Part shown: one piece after another, positions 1-7,153 of the stretch
How positions within the stretch are numbered: position 1 is the first letter of the stretch
Layout of the letters: each line of letters opens with the position of its first letter
Source of the DNA: DATKWV01 sp035529405
GTDB lineage: Bacteria > Planctomycetota > Phycisphaerae > Sedimentisphaerales > Anaerobacaceae
Length of the DNA: 7,798 nt
Direction: 5' to 3'
NCBI GenBank assembly: GCA_035529405.1
Contig: DATKWV010000022.1
Location: 1 to 7,798, forward strand
Notes under the pieces: model-generated
Told to the model about the DNA's origin: nothing
The model's input: the letters and a program-made list of their open reading frames with translations, nothing else
Databases searched by the model: none
Made by a program: the position numbers and the translations under genes

Positions 1-1
1 A

Positions 2-445
2 AGGATTGATATGTATGCCGATGACAGCATCACCTTGGGCGATACGGTACTGGCAGCCGGCGATATTTACCTGTCCGGTGATGAGTATGATTATGACCAG
101 GACCATGGCCTTGTGTGGGCCAAGAGCTCGATAACGACGACTGACAGCACTTTAGATATTTATGGCGAGGATATTCAAGTTGACGGGCCCATTAATACTG
201 CCGACTCGATTTACATGTATGCCGATGACAGCATCACGTTAGGCGGCTCGGTAATCGCAGACGGCGATATTTCGCTGTATGCCGATGAGGAGGATTATGG
301 CCAGGGTTATGGTCTTATGTGGGCAAAGAGTTCTATAACGACGACCAACAGCGACTTGTACGTTGAAGGCGAGAATATCGAGATAGACGGGCCTGTTGAC
401 ATCGCAGGAAGGATTGATATGTATGCCGACGACAGCATCACCTTA
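2..445 (+). repeat. In-frame 204-bp tandem repeat (68 aa), two copies plus a partial third
   Basis: The segment encoding MYADDSITL begins at 11, 215 and 419, an exact period of 204 bp or 68 codons. Copies 1 and 2 match along their whole length, about 60 % identical at protein level by eye. Shared blocks include WAKSSITTT and the GE.I..DGP motif. Copy 3 stays similar only for its first dozen or so residues and then diverges. Because the first copy starts at the window edge, the array probably continues to the left. Divergent copies with an unchanged period suggest an old duplication held in phase by the beta-helix fold. Confidence 0.85.
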
Positions 446-3400
446 GTCAAAACGGCGAAAGCAGCGGGCGATATTTGGCTGGAAGCTGACTACGATGGCG
501 TCGAGGGTGGTTCAGTAGATGTTCATGGTCTTCTTGCAGGCGACAACATTGATATTTTAGCATCTGATACGACTATAAACATTCATAAATCAGCAGACCC
601 ACTGGCCACAGCCGATGTTGAAGCTGGCGGCGATGTCGTGCTTCATAATAACGCTTGGACGGAAGCTGGCGTGATAGTCAAAGCCGGTGATGATGTCACG
701 GCTTTGGGTACTGTAACCGGTGCAGGCGACTTGACTATCGAAGCAGGAGTTATCGGAGACGGAAGTGCTGGCGCTTGGGCCAATGTCTTACTGGATAAGT
801 GGGTTACGGTAGATGGCGATCTTGTTATAAATGCCGGCGATGATATTACTGCCAACGGCAAACTTACTTCAAACAATGTTGTCAGCAGCGGCAACATGAC
901 TCTTAAGGCTGGTGACGATATTTACCTGAATGCGACGCCGGAAAGTGCACAATCGGCAGGACTAATGCAAATAGAAGCCGACCTTGATTCTCTGAATGGA
1001 ACAGGGAATGTCGATGTTGCCGGAAGTCTTGAAGGCAACATGACGCTTTCCGGTACTAATGTTTACGTTGACGGAACTGTAACTTCTTTTGGCACGCTGG
1101 ATGTTGACGCTGACGAGAACATCAGTCTCAAGAGCAATGTATCTTCTGTGGCAGAGATGACGATGGATGCCGGCGATAACATTACGCTGAATGAAGATTC
1201 CGGAAACACCTCGTCCGAAAGCACAATTGCATTAATTGCCGGCGGTGACATCACAATTGGAGCGGCTTATACCGATGAGGGCGATGTAACCGCTAATGGC
1301 AATATGGAAATATGGGCCGGCGATGGCTGGAATGATGATGTTATAGTTTACGGTAAACTTACCACGACCAACAGCGGTGATATAGATGTCCGGGCAGGTG
1401 ATGACATCTACATTTATGGCACCGGGGACGACCCGTATGAAAGTGTAGAAGCTGATGGAGCACTGACAATGTCCTCGAACACTTCCGGAATTGGTATCTT
1501 TGGTGGAAATTTGTATATTGCCGGAGATGCTATCGCCGCCAGTATGCAGCTTGAAGCTGGTACAGCAGGGCCGCCTGACTACAGTGACAGTCATGTCCGG
1601 GTTGACGGCTCGCTGCAAACTACCAGTGGTGATATGGTTATTGAAGCACATCATGACATCTTACTCGGCGGCAATGTGGATTCAGCTGGTAACCTCGTAC
1701 TCAATGCTGACAGACACGGTGATTACGGCTATCCTGACCCACATGTCTATGGCGGCGATGTTGAAGTTGCGGGCACCGTTGATGCTGTTGGCACTATAGA
1801 TATGTTTGGTAATAACATTACGCTCGAAAATGATGTCACATCGGGCGGTGATATGACACTGACTGCTGATACAAGTAGTGATTTTGAAGACCCGCTTCCT
1901 GAAGGCGATGTGACAGCTATGGGTAATCTCACCTCGACAGGTGGTAGTATCAGTATTTATTCTTCTGACGACACCACATATCTTGGCAGCGATGTTACTG
2001 CCTTTGTCGATGTTCTGCTGAATAACAACACAGAATTCACCAGCACTGACGACCAGAGAGTAACCGCCCAGACGGGTTCGATTACCGCCAATGGCTGGCT
2101 GCATAAAGGCGACAGCAGCCTGTACGTAAAAGCCGCCGAAGACATTAGTCTTGCTGGTTCCGTGGCGGCCGATTCCGGCGGGGTATCAATTATTGCCGAG
2201 AACGGCAAGATATTCACACCTGATGAGTTTGGCGATCCGACTGATACGCTTAACGTTAGCATAACAGGCAGGTCTGACGACGAAGCTGGCACGGGCGTTG
2301 ACCTTCCATACGGCCCCGGCAAAGCGGCTATCGTGATTATGAGTGCCGAAGACCTTAAATTGGGGCCGCAAGCCGAACTGAGGGCCAATGGCATCTACGA
2401 CACCACCGGCATTGTCGATGACCGGCAGGGCGTTAAGTTTCTGGATGTTGAAGACACTGTCATCGGTGCAGTTCCCAGAAAAGCAGGCGACCCATTTGAC
2501 GCCGCAATTTATCTTGCCAGTACGGCAGGCGATGTTGATGTCAGTTCGCCGGTCAGCATTGTGTCTGAGCCCGCACAGGTTCCTAACGGCGACACGCAAC
2601 CAATTGGTGAGCCCAAGGGAGCTATGGTCATCGATGCGTATGACACGGTAACCTTTGACGGAGGAAGGCTCCAGGGCGATGGCGACACGTTCTTCCAGGA
2701 CTCTTTGGAAGGCGACGAGTACTACGGCAGCTATGTAGGTAACAGATTGGAAGTTGCCTCTCGTATAACCGAATGGCTGTACCAGGCTGTCGGCCGGCTG
2801 CCCTATGTTGGGGGTGGCGGACCATTCCCGGCTGGTTATACTTACGTACTCCGCGGTGCAGGGCTTGAGAACGCCGGTATCACAGACGGCAGGGCCTGGG
2901 TGCTTGAGGACCCGACACAGCCGGCACCTCTTTACAGAGAAGCCGGTGAGACGACTGAGCGACAGACATTGGGAACAGATGGCTGCCCGGCGCTGATTGC
3001 TGCTGCTGCCGCAGAGCTTGGTATCCCGGAAGAAGACATTCAGGTTTCTTTAGCGAATTCTTTTGCACTCGATACCGATATACAGCCGTGTGAGACCTGT
3101 GCGAGAGTGTTAAACGCTGCAGCGATTTTAAGAGATGAAGACGGTTCACGAATGGCTGCAATGAACCAGGTATTTAATGAGTTGGCGCCTGCGGAGGCTC
3201 CGTTCACTCCGGAAATGGCCACTTCGATTGTTACAGCGTTCGCAGGGCACGTCAATGATGGTACGCAATATGCTACAGCAATAGAGTATATTGATGCATT
3301 TATTGAATATGTCGCCGTTCTGGGCAGTCAGATGGGTTCACCGGTAGGTGATCCGATAGCATTCGTTATGGACAAGTACGGTACGACTTTGGCAGAAGGC

Positions 3401-3466
3401 GAAAATGACAATATTCTCGCTTTCGTGGCAATGCGTATGGAAAGTATGGAAGCTCTGGGTTATTAA
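2..3466 (+). CDS. Giant repeat-rich surface/secreted protein (FHA-like beta-helix adhesin), C-terminal part
   Basis: This is a 5'-truncated gene. The frame is open from base 2, and the ATG at 11 is an internal Met inside a repeat, not a start. Roughly residues 1-860 (counted from the ATG at 11) are short imperfect beta-strand repeats such as AGDDI, GDITL and GNMTL, spaced by Gly/Asp/Asn turns. The region is very acidic and rich in D, G, T, S and V, typical of right-handed parallel beta-helix proteins of the filamentous-haemagglutinin type. After a less repetitive linker comes a helical C-terminal domain, about residues 985-1151. It holds the only cysteines I see in the protein: Cys992 in DGCPAL, and Cys1027 and Cys1030 in QPCETC. 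I believe this Cys-bearing tail recurs in planctomycete FHA-like proteins, but I cannot verify that here. There is no PEP-CTERM, LPXTG or autotransporter barrel at the end. Role in adhesion or the cell envelope is inferred; no enzymatic motif is visible. Confidence 0.85.
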   Translation, partial: RIDMYADDSITLGDTVLAAGDIYLSGDEYDYDQDHGLVWAKSSITTTDSTLDIYGEDIQVDGPINTADSIYMYADDSITLGGSVIADGDISLYADEEDYGQGYGLMWAKSSITTTNSDLYVEGENIEIDGPVDIAGRIDMYADDSITLVKTAKAAGDIWLEADYDGVEGGSVDVHGLLAGDNIDILASDTTINIHKSADPLATADVEAGGDVVLHNNAWTEAGVIVKAGDDVTALGTVTGAGDLTIEAGVIGDGSAGAWANVLLDKWVTVDGDLVINAGDDITANGKLTSNNVVSSGNMTLKAGDDIYLNATPESAQSAGLMQIEADLDSLNGTGNVDVAGSLEGNMTLSGTNVYVDGTVTSFGTLDVDADENISLKSNVSSVAEMTMDAGDNITLNEDSGNTSSESTIALIAGGDITIGAAYTDEGDVTANGNMEIWAGDGWNDDVIVYGKLTTTNSGDIDVRAGDDIYIYGTGDDPYESVEADGALTMSSNTSGIGIFGGNLYIAGDAIAASMQLEAGTAGPPDYSDSHVRVDGSLQTTSGDMVIEAHHDILLGGNVDSAGNLVLNADRHGDYGYPDPHVYGGDVEVAGTVDAVGTIDMFGNNITLENDVTSGGDMTLTADTSSDFEDPLPEGDVTAMGNLTSTGGSISIYSSDDTTYLGSDVTAFVDVLLNNNTEFTSTDDQRVTAQTGSITANGWLHKGDSSLYVKAAEDISLAGSVAADSGGVSIIAENGKIFTPDEFGDPTDTLNVSITGRSDDEAGTGVDLPYGPGKAAIVIMSAEDLKLGPQAELRANGIYDTTGIVDDRQGVKFLDVEDTVIGAVPRKAGDPFDAAIYLASTAGDVDVSSPVSIVSEPAQVPNGDTQPIGEPKGAMVIDAYDTVTFDGGRLQGDGDTFFQDSLEGDEYYGSYVGNRLEVASRITEWLYQAVGRLPYVGGGGPFPAGYTYVLRGAGLENAGITDGRAWVLEDPTQPAPLYREAGETTERQTLGTDGCPALIAAAAAELGIPEEDIQVSLANSFALDTDIQPCETCARVLNAAAILRDEDGSRMAAMNQVFNELAPAEAPFTPEMATSIVTAFAGHVNDGTQYATAIEYIDAFIEYVAVLGSQMGSPVGDPIAFVMDKYGTTLAEGENDNILAFVAMRMESMEALGY

Positions 3467-3506
3467 TTGGGCTGAACTGAACAAGGTATAAATCGGCTGT
3501 TTTGAG

Positions 3507-3545
3507 ACAGGCCTGCCTGCAGCGATGGAGGCGGGCCTGTTTTCT
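3507..3545 (+). terminator. Rho-independent terminator of the adhesin gene
   Basis: A 12-bp stem (3507-3518 with 3529-3540) closes a 10-base loop. The outer seven pairs, ACAGGCC with GGCCTGT, are perfect, and the inner five include one T-G wobble. The stem is followed directly by TTTTCT on the plus strand. It lies 40 bases after the adhesin stop codon. No T-run follows the stem on the minus strand, so it should work mainly for the plus-strand gene, although it also lies just beyond the end of the convergent TPR gene. Confidence 0.8.
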
Positions 3546-3557
3546 ATAGCCGGCCAT

Positions 3558-4511
3558 TTATCTGGCAGCTTTTGCAACAGGCCCGTAAGTAACCCTGCTG
3601 GCGGAACGAATCTCATCTGCCTGTTGTGTCAATTGTGCTAATGTCACCGTGTTCTGCGTACCTTTGACAAGAGAAAGGGCCTTTTTTATCAGTGTTTCCG
3701 CTTCGGCACTATTTCCCAGAGCCTGGCAAATTCTTGCTTTAGTCAACAAACTCGATGCTATAAGATGATGGTCAGGACCATAAATTCTTTCCTGATTAGC
3801 TATTGCACGATTAATTATTTGCTCTGCCTGAGTGTATTTTCCCTGCAGCGTGTACAGTTTGGCAATGCCGGCAAGTACATTTGATGTGTAAAGATGGTCC
3901 GGACCATAACTGTCATTGAGCATAGCAATGGCTTTATTATAATAGTATTCAGCCTCCTGGTACCGTTGTGTGGCAACAAGAAGCTCTGCTATATCCACCC
4001 AGAAAGGTACAAGCCCCTTGTCGTTTTCCTGGTGACTGTCCAGCATAATGGTCATCGCCTTTTTCAAGGCGTCGTCGGCATGCTGATACTTTTGTTCAGC
4101 AAGGTAAATCGAACTGAGGATTCTCAAGGTATACGCGAGATAAGGATGGTTTTCATAAAGCACTTTCTGCTGCAGCGAAAGCCCCATAGTGCAGGCCTTT
4201 TCGGCTTCTGTTAGTCTGCCCTGTTGTTTATAAGCCACCGACAGGTCGATAAGACACATAGCCAGTTCAGACTCGGAGGCGTTGTTTTCTTTTGCCACAT
4301 TCAGCGCCTGCTCGACAAGAGGCTGGGCCTTTGCATATTCGCCGTAGGCCAGGTAAACTCTTGCCATGGCTCGCAAAGTTCTGCTTGAGGTATTCCTGGT
4401 TGCCGCTGCCTGGGTTACGCTTGTGTCCAGCAGTACCAGACCGACCATCAAGATAACAAGAACGGAGAAACTGTCCTTTATTGGCTTTTTTGCTTTGTGT
4501 GTTTCGGCCAT
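3558..4511 (-). CDS. Membrane-anchored/exported tetratricopeptide repeat (TPR) protein
   Basis: A 317-residue protein if started at the ATG at 4511 (MAETHKAKK...). A basic N-terminus is followed by one hydrophobic segment (about residues 14-29) and then TQAAA, so it is a signal peptide or signal anchor with the rest outside the cytoplasm. About six TPR units cover residues 45-283. The last three are the 42-residue, kinesin-light-chain-like type, with YGPDH at the repeat boundaries and the usual A/G/Y/A helix positions (for example LYTLQGKYTQAEQIINRAI). TPR arrays bind proteins; the partner is unknown. The frame continues upstream to a GTG at 4562, but the predicted transcript would begin about 8 bases before it, leaving no room for a ribosome site, so the ATG is preferred. 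It has GGGGG about 7 bases upstream. The gene is convergent with the adhesin and divergent from the S41 protease. Confidence 0.85.
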   Translation of the reverse strand: MAETHKAKKPIKDSFSVLVILMVGLVLLDTSVTQAAATRNTSSRTLRAMARVYLAYGEYAKAQPLVEQALNVAKENNASESELAMCLIDLSVAYKQQGRLTEAEKACTMGLSLQQKVLYENHPYLAYTLRILSSIYLAEQKYQHADDALKKAMTIMLDSHQENDKGLVPFWVDIAELLVATQRYQEAEYYYNKAIAMLNDSYGPDHLYTSNVLAGIAKLYTLQGKYTQAEQIINRAIANQERIYGPDHHLIASSLLTKARICQALGNSAEAETLIKKALSLVKGTQNTVTLAQLTQQADEIRSASRVTYGPVAKAAR

Positions 4512-4573
4512 CTTGCAACCCCCATTTTGCAGCAGCGCCCTCCTTGGCCGAAATAGCGTCACGGCGGACTATC

Positions 4574-4597
4574 TAAAGTATAAGAATCAATACTTTA
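4574..4597. promoter_or_regulatory. 8-bp perfect palindrome over the TPR promoter (candidate operator)
   Basis: TAAAGTAT (4574-4581) and ATACTTTA (4590-4597) are perfect inverted repeats separated by 8 bases. The left arm covers most of the -10 box of the minus-strand promoter and the right arm lies in its spacer. Two half-sites with centres 16 bases apart suit a dimeric regulator. A simple RNA hairpin is less likely because the site lies upstream of the predicted transcription start. Confidence 0.4.
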
Positions 4598-4605
4598 CAA
4601 GACAA
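4577..4605 (-). promoter_or_regulatory. Sigma70-type promoter of the TPR gene
   Basis: Read on the minus strand, the -35 box is TTGTCT (4605-4600) and the -10 box is TATACT (4582-4577), with a 17-base spacer. The -10 matches consensus at five of six positions and the -35 at four of six. Transcription would start near 4570, giving a leader of about 59 bases before the ATG at 4511. Spacing and position support the call; there is no experimental evidence. Confidence 0.55.
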
Positions 4606-4738
4606 AGCCGGCAAGGATGTTTGCGTGGAAATTTTCGAGCCCGGGGGAACCCGTGATTGCCTGATGCTGATTGAACTGTTTTCGGACGTAAAATTAATTC
4701 GGACCATATTTTCCTGTAAGCAGGGACAGTATCAGCGC

Positions 4739-4763
4739 AAAAAAAGGGGTCTGAAAACACCCC
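4739..4763 (-). terminator. Terminator-like hairpin on the minus strand, upstream of the S41 gene
   Basis: On the minus strand, GGGGT (4763-4759) pairs with ACCCC (4750-4746) across an 8-base loop. It is followed at once by seven T residues (4745-4739). The stem is only 5 bp but GC-rich with a full U-tract. No minus-strand gene ends here: the sequence to its right is antisense to the S41 leader. It could stop antisense transcripts before they reach the TPR promoter. Confidence 0.4.
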
Positions 4764-4765
4764 CG

Positions 4766-4790
4766 CCAAAAGAGGCGTTTTGACTTTTGG
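4766..4790. repeat. 7-bp perfect inverted repeat at the S41 promoter
   Basis: CCAAAAG (4766-4772) and CTTTTGG (4784-4790) flank 11 bases. The right arm overlaps the end of the proposed -35 element of the S41 gene. A second small hairpin, CGCC/GGCG followed by TTTT, is nested in the same stretch. The region could be an operator or an accident of short GC/AT blocks; no regulator is identified. Confidence 0.3.
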
Positions 4791-4806
4791 TATATGCCGA
4801 TAAAAT
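4780..4806 (+). promoter_or_regulatory. Possible promoter of the S41 peptidase gene
   Basis: TTGACT (4780-4785) and TAAAAT (4801-4806) are good matches to sigma70 boxes, but the spacer is 15 bases, shorter than the usual 16-18. Transcription would start near 4813, about 24 bases before the GTG start codon. This is the best candidate between the divergent genes on this strand; the short spacer lowers confidence. Confidence 0.35.
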
Positions 4807-4824
4807 AGACGATAGGTTTATTTT

Positions 4825-4829
4825 GAGGG
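4825..4829 (+). promoter_or_regulatory. Ribosome binding site setting the GTG start of the S41 gene
   Basis: GAGGG lies 7 bases upstream of the GTG at 4837. The reading frame is closed upstream by TAG at 4813-4815, and the next in-frame Met codon is about 90 codons downstream, beyond the signal peptide. This makes GTG the only sensible start. Confidence 0.6.
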
Positions 4830-4836
4830 CAGCATT

Positions 4837-7029
4837 GTGTTTGCCGTTTACTGTCGTCAATACCGAGTGTTGGTTTTTGCTTGGGCGGCGGCCAGCGCTT
4901 TGTCAGGCCCTGGCTGTGAATACGCCAAAGCCGCAAGCCAATTAACACCGCAATATGTATCCGCGGTCGACATAGAAACAGCCACAGCACCGCAGTTGAC
5001 CGCAATACTCTGTAGTCAAATTCTCAAAGGCAATTTCGAAACGGCCGCAGAAATTTTTCTCAGGTTACCCGTATCTGGCAGCAGCGACCTCAAACAGCTC
5101 CGAATGGTAATTGACGAGTATGGGCCAATTAAGACTCGACGCGCAAAATTCAGAGATGAAATTTTCCTGACACGGACCAATGAACTCGAAGAACTTGGCA
5201 GCAAAAATATACCGGAGAAACCTGAAGACATTACCAAAGTGTTTTCTGCAATAGTACTGGCTCTGGAATGTGCCGATGACCGGCACAAGAAAGCCATACT
5301 GGCGATGGATTTCGTAAAACGAACAGTACGGAAGGCTCAGGAAGAGGCTGACAGGTTCGAATCCGGCGGTGAATGGCTGAAGGCGCACACATTTTGCTAC
5401 AGCTGGCTTGAGAAAATCTATCCGGACAACAACGCGTATTCGGACCACGCTGAAAATCTTTTACAAAAGGCAAATATCAAAGCTTCTTTCGAGCATGGTC
5501 TTTGTCAGCACAGTGAAGACTGTTATTCTGACGTAAAAAAGAATATGTTCATTAAGGCCGTTGACATTTTGGATTCAGGTTATGTCAAACGTGTCGATTA
5601 TTATCAGATGGCGACCGGGGCTGTCCGTCGGTGCCTGTTACTGGCAGAAGTAATAAACAGTCTGAGTACAGATAAAAGGCGGCACATGAAAGAAAGACAA
5701 TTGTCAGCCTGGTCCGGTGCATTGAGAATGGTTTTAGAGAAGGTTGGGCAAGCACCCGGGAGTCTGGACAAAAACGGATTTGTAAAAGTTTTTGAAAAGG
5801 TGTTATCCATTAACGCATCGAACTCTGCAGGACTAAGGTTGCCGGAGGGTTTTTTGATTGTGCAGTTTGGCGAAGGGGCGTTATCTGAACTTGACCCGTA
5901 TACGGCAATTTGTTGGCCCGGACAGAGACATAATTTCGAAGAAATCATAACAAACCAGTTCCCTGGTATTGGTATAAGGTTTTCCAGCCAGGCAGGGTTG
6001 GTAAGGGTGATGGGAGTTTTGGCGGATACGCCGGCATACGAGGCCGGACTTCGCCCGGGAGATATTATAGAGTCGGTCGATGGTATTGAAACAGCGGATA
6101 TGTCCCAGGACTGTTTGGCCGGCAAAATCAGGGGACCTGAGGGAACCAGGGTAACTTTGAGGATAAAATGTCCAACTGAGAATACCTCGGCTGATATTTC
6201 AATACAACGGGCCAAGATTATTGTTTCATCGGTCCGGGGCTGGCGAAAAACCTCTACAGGCCGATGGCGGTACATGCTCGATGACCGTAACGGCATTGGC
6301 TATGTTCGTATTGGCTGTTTTAACCCTACAACAGCAGAAGATTTCGGTAAAGTGTTTGAACAACTGCAGCGAGAGGGATTAAAGGCATTGATTTTGGACT
6401 TGCGTGACAATCCCGGCGGGCTTTTGAGCGGTGCTGTTGAAATAGCAGACATGTTTATACCGGAAGGTTTGATCGTGCGGACACAACCGCGGTTGGGTAT
6501 AGCTGCTTATGTATCGGCGCACAAGGAAAACACGCACCCAGACCAGCCGCTGGTAGTACTTGTAAATGGTTTTACAGCAAGCGCTGCTGAAATTGTAGCG
6601 GGGGCGTTGCAGGACCCGAAGTATAACAGGGCAACTACGGTGGGAGAAACAACTTACGGCAAGGGCAGTGTTCAATCACTAACCAGTGCTCTTGGGGGCG
6701 GGGCACAATTGAAATATACTGCGTCCTATTATTATTTGCCGTCTGGTGATACGGTAGAAAGTGAATGTCCATCGCTGGAACCACGTACGGACCATGGGGG
6801 TATTTTGCCGGATGTTTATGTAAAAGTCACAAGCGATGAGTTGGAAAGGATCGCCGGTGTACGAAGCGGGAATGAACTGGGGGCGGCAGCTGCCGGCGGC
6901 GCCGATTCCGGCAGGGTAAACCATTATTCCAACCAGGCCATCATAGATGCAGATGCGCAGCTGGCGATAGGGCTGCTGGTACTGAAAGCTAAAATGATAC
7001 AATTTGGCCATAGATTGGTCTTGAATTGA
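4837..7029 (+). CDS. Exported S41 family (carboxyl-terminal processing) peptidase with PDZ domain
   Basis: A complete 730-residue serine protease with a Ser-Lys dyad, of the CtpA/Tsp family. Family members trim or degrade exported proteins from their C-termini. Residues 1 to about 33 form a signal peptide (basic RQYR, then a hydrophobic stretch, cleavage near AKA-A). Cys27 in SGPGC does not fit a proper lipobox. Residues 35-375 are mostly helical, rich in charged residues, and match no family I can name. The PDZ domain is about 379-455 (AYEAGLRPGDIIESVDG). The S41 core is about 488-665, with LDLRDNPGG at 520-528. Catalytic Ser582 lies in FTASAAE and Lys609 in YGKGSVQ; Asp593 sits 11 residues after the serine, as in E. 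coli Tsp. The family's usual SASASE is altered, but the serine is kept. The tail (665-730) contains a Gly/Ala-rich stretch. The gene stands alone on its strand, and no clear terminator follows. Confidence 0.93.
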   Translation: MFAVYCRQYRVLVFAWAAASALSGPGCEYAKAASQLTPQYVSAVDIETATAPQLTAILCSQILKGNFETAAEIFLRLPVSGSSDLKQLRMVIDEYGPIKTRRAKFRDEIFLTRTNELEELGSKNIPEKPEDITKVFSAIVLALECADDRHKKAILAMDFVKRTVRKAQEEADRFESGGEWLKAHTFCYSWLEKIYPDNNAYSDHAENLLQKANIKASFEHGLCQHSEDCYSDVKKNMFIKAVDILDSGYVKRVDYYQMATGAVRRCLLLAEVINSLSTDKRRHMKERQLSAWSGALRMVLEKVGQAPGSLDKNGFVKVFEKVLSINASNSAGLRLPEGFLIVQFGEGALSELDPYTAICWPGQRHNFEEIITNQFPGIGIRFSSQAGLVRVMGVLADTPAYEAGLRPGDIIESVDGIETADMSQDCLAGKIRGPEGTRVTLRIKCPTENTSADISIQRAKIIVSSVRGWRKTSTGRWRYMLDDRNGIGYVRIGCFNPTTAEDFGKVFEQLQREGLKALILDLRDNPGGLLSGAVEIADMFIPEGLIVRTQPRLGIAAYVSAHKENTHPDQPLVVLVNGFTASAAEIVAGALQDPKYNRATTVGETTYGKGSVQSLTSALGGGAQLKYTASYYYLPSGDTVESECPSLEPRTDHGGILPDVYVKVTSDELERIAGVRSGNELGAAAAGGADSGRVNHYSNQAIIDADAQLAIGLLVLKAKMIQFGHRLVLN

Positions 7030-7111
7030 TGTGTCATCCGGCGGGAAACAATGCCTTTTGATGGATGGTAATGAAGACAACACGTGCTGGAGGGGGCAAG
7101 AGTGCGGATTT

Positions 7112-7153
7112 AAAAGCCAACGGTCGGATTCGAACCGATAACCGCTGGTTTAC
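7112..7153 (-). pseudogene. 3' half of a tRNA-Thr gene (probable attachment site)
   Basis: Read on the minus strand, bases 7153-7112 have the exact geometry of tRNA positions 35-76. They run G35-U36, then A37-A38, anticodon-stem strand ACCAG, five-base variable loop CGGTT, T-arm ATCGG/TTCGAAT/CCGAC, acceptor strand CGTTGGC, discriminator T and TTT in place of CCA. G35-U36 means an NGU anticodon, so threonine. The T-loop is canonical. The outermost T-stem pair is an A-C mismatch, a sign of decay or of a join. The upstream sequence gives no proper D-arm or GG-containing D-loop. GCCAATC at 7192-7186 could pair with most of the acceptor strand, but the spacing to the anticodon stem is too long and the region encodes the RHS tail. 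I therefore read it as a fragment, not a working tRNA. Confidence 0.75.

Noticed and set aside
1232..2104. Two 140-codon minus-strand ORFs within the adhesin gene
   Set aside because: They are shadow frames created by the biased, repetitive Asp/Gly/Thr codon use of the adhesin; the translations show no recognisable motif.
4366..4656. 96-codon plus-strand ORF across the TPR gene start
   Set aside because: It is antisense to the TPR signal sequence and promoter; no ribosome site and no family resemblance.
4640..4670. T-arm-like TTCGAGCCCGGGGGAACCCG in the divergent intergenic region
   Set aside because: It resembles a T-loop only by the TTCGAG string; no acceptor or anticodon stem can be built around it.
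5604..6296. 230-codon minus-strand ORF
   Set aside because: It is antisense to the PDZ/N-terminal part of the clear S41 gene, its translation shows no domain, and it has no ribosome site; a shadow frame.
7030..7111. Terminator after the S41 gene
   Set aside because: CATCC/GGATG blocks can pair only across a long loop and no T-run follows; not convincing.
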